Source: CAIYRG01 sp964446945
Lineage (GTDB): Bacteria; Pseudomonadota; Alphaproteobacteria; Micropepsales; Micropepsaceae
Direction of reading: 5' to 3'
Length of the DNA stretch: 64,000 bases
Assembly: GCA_964446945.1 (NCBI GenBank)
Contig: CAYUQO010000003.1
Span: 124,001 to 188,000 of the forward strand
In this document: one piece after another, positions 8,992 to 17,773 of the stretch
Position numbering within the stretch: position 1 is the stretch's first letter
How the letters are laid out: the number at the start of each line of letters is the position of its first letter
Translations under genes and position numbers: made by a program
Notes under the pieces: generated by a model
What the model was told of the DNA's origin: nothing
Databases searched by the model: none
The model's input: only the letters and a program-made list of their open reading frames with translations

Positions 8992-10491
8992 TTACTCGCG
9001 CGAAGTTTTGAGGCGTGCCGCCGCTTCGCGCTTGAGGAAGCTACGGTCGATCTTGTTGGTGCTCGACAGCGGCAGCGCGTCGATGAACCACACAGCGCGC
9101 GGGTGCTGATAGGCGGGAGCATGCGCCAGCGCATATTGCTTCACGTGCTCTTCGCTTAGGCTGGCGCCGGATTTCCGGACAATAAATGCGACCGGCTTTT
9201 GCCCCTTGATGTCGTCATCCACCGGGACAACACAGGCCTGCACAATGTCAGGATGGCGTTCGAGCATGCGTTCCACATCGCCGGGATAGATGTTCTCTCC
9301 GCCGGAGACGAACATGTCATCGGTGCGGCCGGTGAAGAAATGGAATCCATTTTCGTCGCGCCGAAAGACATCGCCGGTGCGGTAAAATCCATCGGGCGTG
9401 AAAGGCGAGGGCAGTTCTGGACGGTTGTGGTAACCGTTCATCAGCGCCGGGCTCCACATTTGCAATTCGCCGCTGTCGCTTGGCCGCCCCTCCGCGTCCA
9501 CGAGGCGCGTGCGCACCAGAGGATGCGGATAACCCACCGAAAGCTCCGGTTGTTTCAGCCCATCAGGATGCGGCCCGAACACGACTGGCCCGGCTTCTGT
9601 GGTGCCATAGGCATTGGTGATAGAGGCGCGCGGAACGGCTGACTTTAAGGCCGTCATCAGGCTTTCGCTGACCGGCGCCGAACCCATCCGGATGAACTGC
9701 ACCGATGAGAGATTGGTGCGCGCAAGCTGCTCCTTCTCGCGCAGCATCATGGCCATCATCGGCGGCACGCCGGTCAGCCAGGTGCAGCGGTAGCGCGCAA
9801 TGGCATCGATATATTCCATCGCCCGGAATTGCGGCAGCAGCACAATGCTCGCATGCGCTGCAGTCGCGAGTTGCGCCAGCGCCAACGCATTCATGTGGTA
9901 GAGCGGAGCGGCGATCAGGTAGCGGTGATGCGACAGGTCCTGGCCCCCGAGGCGCGTCTCGACAACCCAGAGATGGCTCTGATGTGAGAGCACGACGCCT
10001 TTGGGTACTCCAGTCGATCCGGAGGTATAGAGAAACATGGCGGGTTCACCGGGTTCCGGCGTGACCGCGGTGAATTCGCCGGGAACGAGGAATTCGCGCT
10101 CATTCCCGAACACGACCGCAAGCACACCGGCGGAAACCGCTGCAGCGCGTGGCCCGTCGCAAAACACAAATTTTGCACCCGAATCGGCAAGTATGAATTC
10201 CACGGTCTCTTTCGGAAATTTGAAATTGACCGGAACAGCAATCATCCCGGCACGCATGATCCCAAACAATGCCGCGACATATTCGGCGCGATTGGCGGAA
10301 AGGATTGCAACGCGATCACCACGAATGAGACCGCGCGCGATCAGACCCTTCGCGATGCCGCGGGCATATTTATCGATATCGCGCCAGGAGAATTCGCGTG
10401 GTCCCGATTCGCCACCAAGGTCGACGAATGCTGTCTTATCCAGATCCCGGTCGCGGCGGATCAGGTCGCCAAGATTGGTGAGGGACGCCAT
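8992..10491 (-). CDS. AMP-forming acyl-CoA synthetase (AMP-binding ligase)
   Basis: A 499-residue member of the adenylate-forming family that activates a carboxylic acid with ATP and CoA. It shows the phosphate-binding loop YTSGSTGVPKG near 175, AYGTTEAGP near 300, YRTGD and the hinge region TGRTDDMFVSGGENIYP near 390, and a C-terminal lysine in SSTNKIDR. Substrate cannot be read; medium-chain or aromatic acids are typical for this branch. Third gene of a compact operon: its ATG overlaps the thioesterase stop by one base (TAATG). Confidence 0.88.
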   Translation of the reverse strand: MASLTNLGDLIRRDRDLDKTAFVDLGGESGPREFSWRDIDKYARGIAKGLIARGLIRGDRVAILSANRAEYVAALFGIMRAGMIAVPVNFKFPKETVEFILADSGAKFVFCDGPRAAAVSAGVLAVVFGNEREFLVPGEFTAVTPEPGEPAMFLYTSGSTGVPKGVVLSHQSHLWVVETRLGGQDLSHHRYLIAAPLYHMNALALAQLATAAHASIVLLPQFRAMEYIDAIARYRCTWLTGVPPMMAMMLREKEQLARTNLSSVQFIRMGSAPVSESLMTALKSAVPRASITNAYGTTEAGPVVFGPHPDGLKQPELSVGYPHPLVRTRLVDAEGRPSDSGELQMWSPALMNGYHNRPELPSPFTPDGFYRTGDVFRRDENGFHFFTGRTDDMFVSGGENIYPGDVERMLERHPDIVQACVVPVDDDIKGQKPVAFIVRKSGASLSEEHVKQYALAHAPAYQHPRAVWFIDALPLSSTNKIDRSFLKREAAARLKTSRE

Positions 10492-10910
10492 TACGACTTC
10501 GGAGGTGCTGTGAAATAGGTCCCGCGTCCGCTGGCCAGCAATTTGCCGCTCGCGTCATAGACCTGGGCTTCGGCCGTCGAAAACTGACCGCCGCCGCGAA
10601 CGACGCGCCCCTTGACCGTCAGGTCACCCGGCATCGCCGCCGCGTGATAATCCACCCGCATATCGATCGTCGGCACGCCGCGCCCGGTGCGTTTCACCAG
10701 TGCCCAGTCGGCCGCGAGATCGATCAGTGCGGCGAGAATGCCGCCATGGGTGTAGCGGCGATCCGGGTTGACCACCCATTCCTCGCGCCAGCGCGCGGTG
10801 AGGTCGATGCCATCGTCTCTGACCGCGGTAACTTCGATTCCCAGCCACTGATGGAAAGGCGCCCGCGTGATCAGACGCTGCACTTCCTCGACTGTGATGC
10901 TGTCGCTCAT
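10491..10910 (-). CDS. PaaI-like hot-dog thioesterase
   Basis: A 139-residue single hot-dog-fold protein. The conserved HGGILAALIDLAADWAL helix (about 57-73), with the Asp used by PaaI-type enzymes, marks an acyl-CoA thioesterase of the phenylacetate/4-hydroxybenzoyl-CoA kind. It would recycle CoA from dead-end aryl- or acyl-CoA esters made by the ligase encoded directly downstream. Its start overlaps the end of the dehydrogenase gene by four bases (ATGA) and its stop overlaps the ligase start by one base, so the three genes form one translationally coupled unit. Confidence 0.85.
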   Translation of the reverse strand: MSDSITVEEVQRLITRAPFHQWLGIEVTAVRDDGIDLTARWREEWVVNPDRRYTHGGILAALIDLAADWALVKRTGRGVPTIDMRVDYHAAAMPGDLTVKGRVVRGGGQFSTAEAQVYDASGKLLASGRGTYFTAPPKS

Positions 10911-11911
10911 GGCGTGACGACGATCTTGCCGATGACTTTGCGCTCGGCGATCAGCCGCAAACCTTCTGCGGCCTGTTCCAGAGGCAATACGCTGTCGATT
11001 ACCGGTTTCATGCTGCCTGCTTCGATCATTTGCATCAGCGCGACAAGATTCTCATCGTAGAAGCTGTTCGAGCCGATGATCTGGAGTTCGAAGCTCCACA
11101 CGTAACGCAGGTCTTCCTTCGGGTCGTGGCCGGCGGTTGCACCACACACCAGCAATTTTCCGCCGCGCTTGAGGCATTTCAGCGATGGCTGCCAGGTGTC
11201 GCCGCCGGTGAAATTGATCACCACATCGACGCCGCCCTCGTAGCTGCGCCTCTGCGGCTTGCCGTAACGATCGATCGCCCATCGTGAAAAATCGGTCTGG
11301 GTGTAGTCGATCACTTCATCCGCGCCCATTTGGCGGAGCTTGTCGAGTTTTTCGGGCGAACTCCCGCAGGCGATCACATGTGCGCCGAGTTGTTTGGCGA
11401 GAATGACGCAGCCGGTGCCAACGCCGCCCGATGCGCCAAGGATCACCACGCGGTCACCTGCTTTGACGGTCTTATGGGTGATCAGCATGCGATGGGCCGT
11501 GCCATAGGCGACCGGCAGCGAGGCAGCCGCTTCAAAGCTGACCCGGTCCGGCATGCGAATGAGCTGGTCGGCGGCAACGCGGCAATATTCCTCCATGCCG
11601 CCGTCGAGCATCTCGCCCATCAGGCCCTTTTTCTTGTTCAGCGGATTGACCAGCACTCGGTCGCCGGGCTCCCAGCCCTTCACGCCGGGCCCGATTTTGG
11701 CGATCTCGCCGGCCATATCGAGGCCGATCACGACCGGCAGCGGCACCTTGATGCCCGGCATGCCTTTGACGGTGAACACGTCGTGATAGTTGAAAGACGA
11801 GGCGCGGACGCGGACCACAACATGGCCATCATCGGCCTGCGGCATGGGATGGTCGTTCACGACCTGCAATTTCTCAATTCCACCATGCTCCGGCAAAACC
11901 AGTGCACGCAT
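10907..11911 (-). CDS. MDR-family alcohol dehydrogenase / quinone reductase
   Basis: A 334-residue medium-chain dehydrogenase. The N-terminal GroES-like part contains GLDMAGEI near 65 and the Rossmann part contains GASGGVGTG near 160. I do not see the full set of structural zinc cysteines, so it may be a zinc-independent NADPH:quinone or enoyl reductase; calls of 'zinc-binding alcohol dehydrogenase' for this branch usually rest on the fold alone. First gene of the three-gene operon with the thioesterase and the acyl-CoA ligase, divergent from the UbiD gene at 11999 with 87 bases between. Confidence 0.82.
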   Translation of the reverse strand: MRALVLPEHGGIEKLQVVNDHPMPQADDGHVVVRVRASSFNYHDVFTVKGMPGIKVPLPVVIGLDMAGEIAKIGPGVKGWEPGDRVLVNPLNKKKGLMGEMLDGGMEEYCRVAADQLIRMPDRVSFEAAASLPVAYGTAHRMLITHKTVKAGDRVVILGASGGVGTGCVILAKQLGAHVIACGSSPEKLDKLRQMGADEVIDYTQTDFSRWAIDRYGKPQRRSYEGGVDVVINFTGGDTWQPSLKCLKRGGKLLVCGATAGHDPKEDLRYVWSFELQIIGSNSFYDENLVALMQMIEAGSMKPVIDSVLPLEQAAEGLRLIAERKVIGKIVVTP

Positions 11912-11998
11912 CGCTTCGCCTCGCTTAAACCAAAAGCGCCTATAGCCCGGCTGGCGTAGATTGGCTAGTTACACAGGGGAAGGCGGCGGAAATACCCG

Positions 11999-13594
11999 AT
12001 GCAGGAGAATTTCAGACAGTTTCTCGAAAAGTTACGCGGCGCCGGCGAGCTGATCGACCTGCGCCAGCCGGTCGATATACGGCATATCGCGACGCTGGTG
12101 GATCAGTCGGACAAGGCGCTGCTGTTCCACAATGTGGTCGGTTATTCGATGCCGGTGGTGTCTGGGATCATCCGCTCTCGCGAGCGCGCTGTCCTGTCCA
12201 TGGGTTGCCGGACTTACGGCGAAATCGAAGAAAAGCTGAAGCGCGCCATCGATCATCCAATTCCACCCATGATGGTGAATACGTCGCACAGCCGGGAAGT
12301 GACCCGGGTCGGTGACGACGTCGACCTGTTTAAACTGCCGATTCCCATGTCGTCGATTTACGACGGCGGGCCGATGATCACGGCGGGCGTGGTGATCGCG
12401 CGCGATCCGCAGCTCGGTTGGAACAGCGGGATTTACCGTTTCATCGTCAAGGAAAAGGCGCTGACCGGCATCGATATCGTCACGCCGAACAATATGCGGC
12501 TGTTTGCGCAGCGTGCTTTCGAAGCCGGCCGGCCGCTGCCGATTTCGATCAGCATCGGCACCCATCCGCTGGAGATCATGGCATCGGGATATCGCGCACC
12601 GCTCGGTGTGGATGAGATGCATATTGCAGGCGGCTTGCGCGGCGCGCCCGTCGAACTCGCGCCCTGCGAGACTATCGATGTGCCCTATATCGCCGATGCG
12701 GAAATCGTACTGGAGGCGGAAATCCTCCCCACCGGTTGGACGTGGCCGGAAGGCCGGTTCGGCGAATTCACGCGTCTGATGGGCGGGCTGCACTGGAATC
12801 CGCTGGTGAAGATCAAAGCGGTGTCACACCGCAAGGACGCCATTTATTACGCGCTGCATATGCCGTGGGAGAACACCTGGCTGGCCGCGCCGACGCGCTA
12901 TGCAGCGATCCGGCAGGCTTTGCGCACCGCGGGCGTCAATGTGAAGGACATCAATGTCACCCTCGGCGGCTGCGCCTTCTGGCATGCGGTGATTTCAATC
13001 AAAAAACAGCCGGGCGAGGCGAAGAACGCAATTCTCGCCGCGCTGTCGGTGATGGATTTGAAGCATGTCGTGATCGTCGATGACGACATCGACGTGTTCA
13101 ACCCGATGGATGTGGAATGGGCGATTGCAACTCGGGTGCAGGCCGATCGCGACGTACTCATCGTCACCAATGCGCGCGGGAAGCCGCTGGATCCCAGTCT
13201 GCCGCCGACTGCACACGGCGTGGTGCCGACAACTGCAAAAATGGGCATCGATGCGACGATCGGGGAGGGGATTCCGAAAGAGCGCTATGAGCGTATCGCC
13301 TATGCATATGCGGATACGGCGAAGATCGGCGAGTACGTCAAAGGAAAATCCGACGAAGCCGGTCGCGCCGGCGATTCGGCGGCTGTGAGCTTGCTGGCGC
13401 AGGAAATTCTCAAGCTGATCGACGAGAAGCCGCTCTATTACACGGAAATCGCCGCGCGCTTTGCGCAATATGATTTCCAGACAGTGGCGCGAGCGCTCGG
13501 GCAACTGCACGGAACGGAATTGCTGTGGCAGGACCCGGAGGGGCGGATGTGCCGACGCGGGTCGCGCTTTGCCGCCAAACGGCCGGGGAGCTGA
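11999..13594 (+). CDS. UbiD-family (de)carboxylase
   Basis: A 531-residue enzyme of the UbiD family, which uses prenylated FMN to decarboxylate aromatic or unsaturated acids. The cofactor/metal segment is WNSGIYR at 141-147 and the catalytic motif is PEGRFGEFTRL at 250-260 with Glu251 and Glu256 (family pattern ExxxFGE). Length is slightly above the usual 450-500, with an extra C-terminal domain (about 455-531) that looks like a short winged-helix or helical cap. No ubiX gene for the cofactor is in the window. The CMP-kinase-like gene begins nine bases after its stop. Confidence 0.85.
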   Translation: MQENFRQFLEKLRGAGELIDLRQPVDIRHIATLVDQSDKALLFHNVVGYSMPVVSGIIRSRERAVLSMGCRTYGEIEEKLKRAIDHPIPPMMVNTSHSREVTRVGDDVDLFKLPIPMSSIYDGGPMITAGVVIARDPQLGWNSGIYRFIVKEKALTGIDIVTPNNMRLFAQRAFEAGRPLPISISIGTHPLEIMASGYRAPLGVDEMHIAGGLRGAPVELAPCETIDVPYIADAEIVLEAEILPTGWTWPEGRFGEFTRLMGGLHWNPLVKIKAVSHRKDAIYYALHMPWENTWLAAPTRYAAIRQALRTAGVNVKDINVTLGGCAFWHAVISIKKQPGEAKNAILAALSVMDLKHVVIVDDDIDVFNPMDVEWAIATRVQADRDVLIVTNARGKPLDPSLPPTAHGVVPTTAKMGIDATIGEGIPKERYERIAYAYADTAKIGEYVKGKSDEAGRAGDSAAVSLLAQEILKLIDEKPLYYTEIAARFAQYDFQTVARALGQLHGTELLWQDPEGRMCRRGSRFAAKRPGS

Positions 13595-13603
13595 GGCGTT
13601 TAC

Positions 13604-14149
13604 GTGCGCATCACGCTGAGCGGCACGCTGGGTTCCGGCAAATCGACGGTGGGCAAGGAATTGGCCCGCCGGCTAAAGGTGCCCTACATCAGCACGGGTC
13701 AGCTCTTCCGCGAAATCGGCCATATCTCAAATCTTGATGCCCTCCAGACCAATCTGGAAGCCGAGACCAACCGCGCGCTAGACGATGCGGTTGACGATAA
13801 AGTCCGCGAATTGAACAGGACCACACCGGATTTCGTCATCGATTCGCGCATGGCGTGGTATTTCGTCGATAATGCGTTGAAAGTTTTCCTGAGCGTCACG
13901 CCGGAAGCCGCGGCGCAGCGGATCATGGCGGACGCTACGCGCGCCACCGAACAATATCCTTCGTTTGAGGTCGCGCTCGAGGCGTTGCGCGCCCGGCGCG
14001 ACAGTGAGATTAAACGGTACAGGCGTCTATACGGGGTCGATATTGAAGACCCATCGAATTACGATCTCCTGATCGGGACGGACGATATCGGCGCTCCAGA
14101 AGTGGTCGATTTGATCCTCTGCCGGCTGCCCGGCAAAAATTACCGCTAA
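13604..14149 (+). CDS. Cytidylate-kinase-like P-loop kinase
   Basis: A 181-residue small kinase of the cytidylate_kin2 type. It shows the Walker A loop GTLGSGKST at 7-15, a Walker-B-like VIDSRMAW near 78 and a lid-like arginine-rich segment (RARRDSEIKRYRRLYG) near 130-145. The NMP-kinase fold is clear, but the phosphate acceptor is not: typical bacterial Cmk proteins are about 220 residues and occur elsewhere in the genome. The start is GTG, nine bases after the UbiD stop, so the two genes are almost certainly one operon. A role linked to the UbiD substrate or cofactor is only an inference. Confidence 0.75.
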   Translation: MRITLSGTLGSGKSTVGKELARRLKVPYISTGQLFREIGHISNLDALQTNLEAETNRALDDAVDDKVRELNRTTPDFVIDSRMAWYFVDNALKVFLSVTPEAAAQRIMADATRATEQYPSFEVALEALRARRDSEIKRYRRLYGVDIEDPSNYDLLIGTDDIGAPEVVDLILCRLPGKNYR

Positions 14150-14151
14150 TC

Positions 14152-15021
14152 TCAGAAATCCCGCGTGGTGGCTTCCGGGATCGCGTAGAGATTCTGGTGG
14201 AAGAAATCCTCGTTATTTTCCGGGCACACTGTTTCCAGCATCGGCTGGTCGGCCTTGAACCAGAATTCCTTCATCGTGATCGGGCCATTATAGGCCCCTG
14301 GATCCTCCACGCGCGCAACGGCCGTCATGCTTTTCCCGTCGGGCGCAATCGTGAACCGCTCGACGACATGCTCCTGCTCCGTATGCGGAGTACGGAAATT
14401 GTCAATGTAGCTCTTGTATGTTGAGAGTCCGACGGTATCGACCACCAGGGTATCGCCGTTTTCGTAATGACCGACCGATTCGCCAAACCATGACGGCTTG
14501 ATGTCTTTAGAATGTTGCCGGTCCAAGAAGATGCGCCGCACCACATGGTCGCGCTGCCAGATCATCCAGACTTCTTTTGGTGTCTGGATGAAATAGACCG
14601 GCTCGAACGGATAGAGCAGTTGTCCCGGCACGCCGCCCGGCCAGCAGCGTGACTGCGCCGTAAACGGCACCTGCCGCTCGCCGCTGAGCAACTCCTCGTT
14701 GGTTTTCTGAATCTGTTCCTGCGCCCAGGGTTTCAGAATCGGATCTGTGCTGTTGGTGATCCGGATCGTCGGCTGTTTCCCCTGACGATTGGCGTCGTAA
14801 TTGCTGAGATAGGGATAGCGCGGATCGTTGCGCATCGGGCCATGTCCCGATCCCGGCGGCGGATCCTGCCAGTCCTCGAGATTGGTCTGCCAGCCGAACT
14901 GGGTCGAGGCGAATTGGGGGATGCGTTCATCACCGGGCTGGGCCGTTGCGGCTGCAACAAGCATCGCGATCGCTGCGCCGGCAACTGGCCCGGCTGAATG
15001 GCGCAAAGCGGTTTGAATCAT
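14152..15021 (-). CDS. Secreted protein of the GHYE-GDTLVVDT family, copy 1
   Basis: A 289-residue protein that I recognise only as one of four related proteins in this window. It has a signal peptide to about residue 27 (VAAATAQ). The core holds CWP near 127, VRRIFLDRQH near 162, the signature GHYENGDTLVVDTVG near 185, TPH near 213, HVVERF near 220 and VEDPGAY near 240. The ATG at 15021 gives a proper signal peptide; the longer open frame adds eleven improbable residues. Together with the copy at 62798 it forms a subgroup (RQHSK-PSWFGES before GHYE) distinct from the tandem pair at 42430 and 43362. It ends the AKR-AspDH-VOC-GGT gene row, 69 bases after the GGT stop. Function unknown; periplasmic. 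Confidence 0.7.
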   Translation of the reverse strand: MIQTALRHSAGPVAGAAIAMLVAAATAQPGDERIPQFASTQFGWQTNLEDWQDPPPGSGHGPMRNDPRYPYLSNYDANRQGKQPTIRITNSTDPILKPWAQEQIQKTNEELLSGERQVPFTAQSRCWPGGVPGQLLYPFEPVYFIQTPKEVWMIWQRDHVVRRIFLDRQHSKDIKPSWFGESVGHYENGDTLVVDTVGLSTYKSYIDNFRTPHTEQEHVVERFTIAPDGKSMTAVARVEDPGAYNGPITMKEFWFKADQPMLETVCPENNEDFFHQNLYAIPEATTRDF

Positions 15022-15090
15022 TATGGCACCCCGATTTCGCCGTCTCTGGCACAATATGCTCCAAATATCGTTCGGGCTGAAGCTGTTCCG

Positions 15091-16875
15091 CTAGCGCCCG
15101 GCGGCGTAACCCTGCATTCCGCGCGGATTGGCGGCGGCCTTCCGCCGCGCGCCGTCGCGCGAAGCCGCGGTGAGCCGCCCTTCCGACCATGCTGGCCCGA
15201 CTTCGACGATATGGCCGCGGCGGCGCAATTCCTTCACCGTCGATTCCGGCACTTGCTTCTCAAGGATCAGAACGCCGGGGCGCGCGACCCGCGGCCAGAA
15301 GGAAGCCGGGAAATGCTCCGAATGCCATGCGGGTGCGTCGATCGCCTGCTGCAGGTTATGACCGGCATGCACGTGCCGGAGCAGAAATTGGCAGGTCCAC
15401 TGATCCTGCTGGTCGCCGCCCGGCGTGCCCCAGGCGAGATACGGCTCGCCGTCGCGAAAGGCGAGCGTCGGCGACAATGTCGTGCGCGGGCGCTTGCCGG
15501 GAGCCAATGCGGCGGGGTGCCTTTCATCCAGCCAGAACATCTGCGCACGCGTGCCGAGGCAAAAGCCCAGATCCGGAATGACGGGAGAAGATTGCAGCCA
15601 GCCGCCGGAGGGGGTGGACGAGATCATGTTGCCCCAACGGTCGATGATGTCGAAATGCACGGTGTCGCCACGCGCTTCTCCCAACCGGCCCACCGTCGGC
15701 TCGCCGGCGCCGGCCACGATTGTCCCGGCCGCTGTTCCGGCATGTACGACGCCGCCAAATCCGCGAATTGTGCCGGGGCGCAATTCAAGGCTGGCGCTTT
15801 CGCTCACCAGCTTCCGGCGCGCATCGTTATATGCATCCGACAGCAGCACCTCGCCGGGGATCTCAACGAAATCCGGATCGCCGTAGAAGCTGTCACGATC
15901 GCAAAATGCGAGCTTAGCACATTCGACCTGCAGGTGAATAAAATCCGGACCCGCGGGATCGAGCCTGTCCAGATCGAATCCCTTCAGCAGCGCCAATTGC
16001 TGGAGCAGCACCGGTCCCTGACTCCAGAAGCCGGCTTTGCAGATGCGATATCGGCCGTAATCATAGGTGACCGGATCTTCCGTATGCGGCGTCCAAGCGG
16101 ACATGTCCTCAGCCGTCAACAGTCCGCGATGCGGCCTTCCGCTGGTGTCCATGGCTTCTGTTGTGCGGCAGAAACGGTCGATTCCTTCGGCGACAAAGCC
16201 GCGCGACCATGCTGCACGCGCAGCTTCAATTTGCCTTATGCGGTCACCGCCGGCGCTCTCCGCCTCTTTCAGCAGGCGCTCATATGTGGCCGCGAGCACC
16301 GGATTGCGCAGCAAATCACCGCGCGCCGGCATGCTGCCGCCCGGCAGATAGATCGCAGCAGAGGTCTTCCAGTGATCGCGGAACAGCGCTTCGACAGTCG
16401 CGATGGTTTCGATCTCGCGGTCGACCAGCGGATGGCCATCGCGGGCGTAGTGAATTGCGGGCTCGATCACGTCGCGGAAATTCAAAGTGCCGAAATCCCT
16501 GAGCAGCATCATCCAGGTTTCGAACGTGCCGGGAATACAGGCGGCAAGCAGCCCTGAACCGGGAATCATATCGAGGCCGAAATCGCGAAACCGCGCGATT
16601 GTCGCGGCGGCGGGAGCGGTACCCTGCCCACAGATCACCACGGTGCGCTGCTTCTGCGCGTCGTAAACAATGACCGGCACATCGCCGCCCGGCCCGTTCA
16701 GATGCGGTTCGACCATCTGCAGCGTGAACGCGGTAGCCACAGCCGCGTCGAACGCATTGCCGCCGCGTTCGAGAATTCCCATGCCGACCGCGGTGGCAAT
16801 CCAGTGGGTGCTGGCAACGACGCCAAATGTGCCGTCGATTTCCGGACGGGTTGTGAAAGGAATTGGTTGAGCCAT
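15091..16875 (-). CDS. Gamma-glutamyltransferase-family hydrolase (Ntn hydrolase)
   Basis: A 594-residue member of the gamma-glutamyltranspeptidase family, normally self-cleaved at a threonine that becomes the nucleophile. N-terminal signatures are ASTHWIATAVG and GGNAFDAAVA near 20-45; the candidate cleavage site is the Thr in RGDTVHFDIID (about 400), followed by NMISSTPSGGW, which forms the oxyanion region. There is no signal peptide, so unlike Ggt of enteric bacteria it should be cytoplasmic and may be an amide or acylase-type hydrolase rather than a glutathione enzyme. The start lies one base after the VOC stop, in a tight operon with the aspartate dehydrogenase. Confidence 0.85.
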   Translation of the reverse strand: MAQPIPFTTRPEIDGTFGVVASTHWIATAVGMGILERGGNAFDAAVATAFTLQMVEPHLNGPGGDVPVIVYDAQKQRTVVICGQGTAPAAATIARFRDFGLDMIPGSGLLAACIPGTFETWMMLLRDFGTLNFRDVIEPAIHYARDGHPLVDREIETIATVEALFRDHWKTSAAIYLPGGSMPARGDLLRNPVLAATYERLLKEAESAGGDRIRQIEAARAAWSRGFVAEGIDRFCRTTEAMDTSGRPHRGLLTAEDMSAWTPHTEDPVTYDYGRYRICKAGFWSQGPVLLQQLALLKGFDLDRLDPAGPDFIHLQVECAKLAFCDRDSFYGDPDFVEIPGEVLLSDAYNDARRKLVSESASLELRPGTIRGFGGVVHAGTAAGTIVAGAGEPTVGRLGEARGDTVHFDIIDRWGNMISSTPSGGWLQSSPVIPDLGFCLGTRAQMFWLDERHPAALAPGKRPRTTLSPTLAFRDGEPYLAWGTPGGDQQDQWTCQFLLRHVHAGHNLQQAIDAPAWHSEHFPASFWPRVARPGVLILEKQVPESTVKELRRRGHIVEVGPAWSEGRLTAASRDGARRKAAANPRGMQGYAAGR

Positions 16876-16876
16876 C

Positions 16877-17773
16877 TTATGCCCGCCAGGGAAGATCGTC
16901 TGGTCGCTCGACGAAAATCCAGGCGCCGGTGCCGAGCTCTTTGGGAAAATGGGCGAACAGCATGCGGTCGCGCTGCTCGAATGTGTTGCCTCTCACGCGC
17001 AACTCTTGCGCCGTCGCAATGAGTGAATCGGTGTGGACCGCATAGGCGCCGGTGAATGGCAGACCAGGAACGGGCAAGCCCGGCACCAGGCGTGCGAATG
17101 TCGCGGCGTCGGTCAGATGCACTGCGCCGCGTTCGAGCTGAATTGTCTGTCCAAGCCGGGACGTGCGCCCACTGCGGTCGGTAAACCGCACAAATCGCGC
17201 CGCCGCTTCGCCAACATCCGGCACGGCCACGACCGCATCGAGCAGCCCCTTTGCGCCATTGGGATGCCTGAGCCAGCGCGGCTGCCACACGGCGCTCTCG
17301 GTGTGGTGGGTCAGAATCTGGATACGGCCCTCGGCCATTTGCCCCGCCTCGACCCTCGCGACGGTGAACGCGGCTTCCGCATTTCCGGTTTCCGTGCTGA
17401 CGGGACGGCGCAGTTCCACAATCGGACTGGTGCGAAATCCGGCGGATTTCAGGCGCAATCCCTCGGCCCGCGCGTCGGCAGCGGAGAACGCGATCAGATG
17501 CACACCCGGATATTGCACGAGACCGCGGTCGAGTTCCTGACCCAGTGGCGTGTCGGCTGTCTTGAACAGCACTTCGATATAGCCGCGGGTCATCATCGCG
17601 GTGATATTGCCGGTTCCGGTTAGTTTCCCGCCATCGGTCTGGATCGATATCGGCGTCGGCGCAAATCCCGCGCGCGTCAGCCCCGCGGCGGCTTCTTCGC
17701 GGCTCGCGACGAAATGTGCCATGTGGTCGAGGTACATTTCACCGGACAGTGGCAGTTGACGCTCAGAGTCCAT
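16877..17773 (-). CDS. Glyoxalase-like (VOC superfamily) domain protein
   Basis: A 298-residue protein that begins with the glyoxalase-like pattern YLDHMAHFVASREEAAAGLTR (first strands and helix) and carries a second repeat near 160-250. Residues such as His17 and the IEVLFK segment near 67 resemble PF13468-type proteins. Members of this superfamily use a metal held by His/Glu residues for isomerase, dioxygenase or hydrolase chemistry, but this subfamily has no known substrate. It directly abuts its neighbours: its ATG adjoins the AspDH stop and its stop lies one base before the GGT start. Confidence 0.7.
   Translation of the reverse strand: MDSERQLPLSGEMYLDHMAHFVASREEAAAGLTRAGFAPTPISIQTDGGKLTGTGNITAMMTRGYIEVLFKTADTPLGQELDRGLVQYPGVHLIAFSAADARAEGLRLKSAGFRTSPIVELRRPVSTETGNAEAAFTVARVEAGQMAEGRIQILTHHTESAVWQPRWLRHPNGAKGLLDAVVAVPDVGEAAARFVRFTDRSGRTSRLGQTIQLERGAVHLTDAATFARLVPGLPVPGLPFTGAYAVHTDSLIATAQELRVRGNTFEQRDRMLFAHFPKELGTGAWIFVERPDDLPWRA

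Noticed and set aside
14998..16557. 519-residue plus-strand open frame
   Set aside because: It lies antisense to the clear gamma-glutamyltransferase-family gene, and its composition is arginine- and alanine-rich without any motif.
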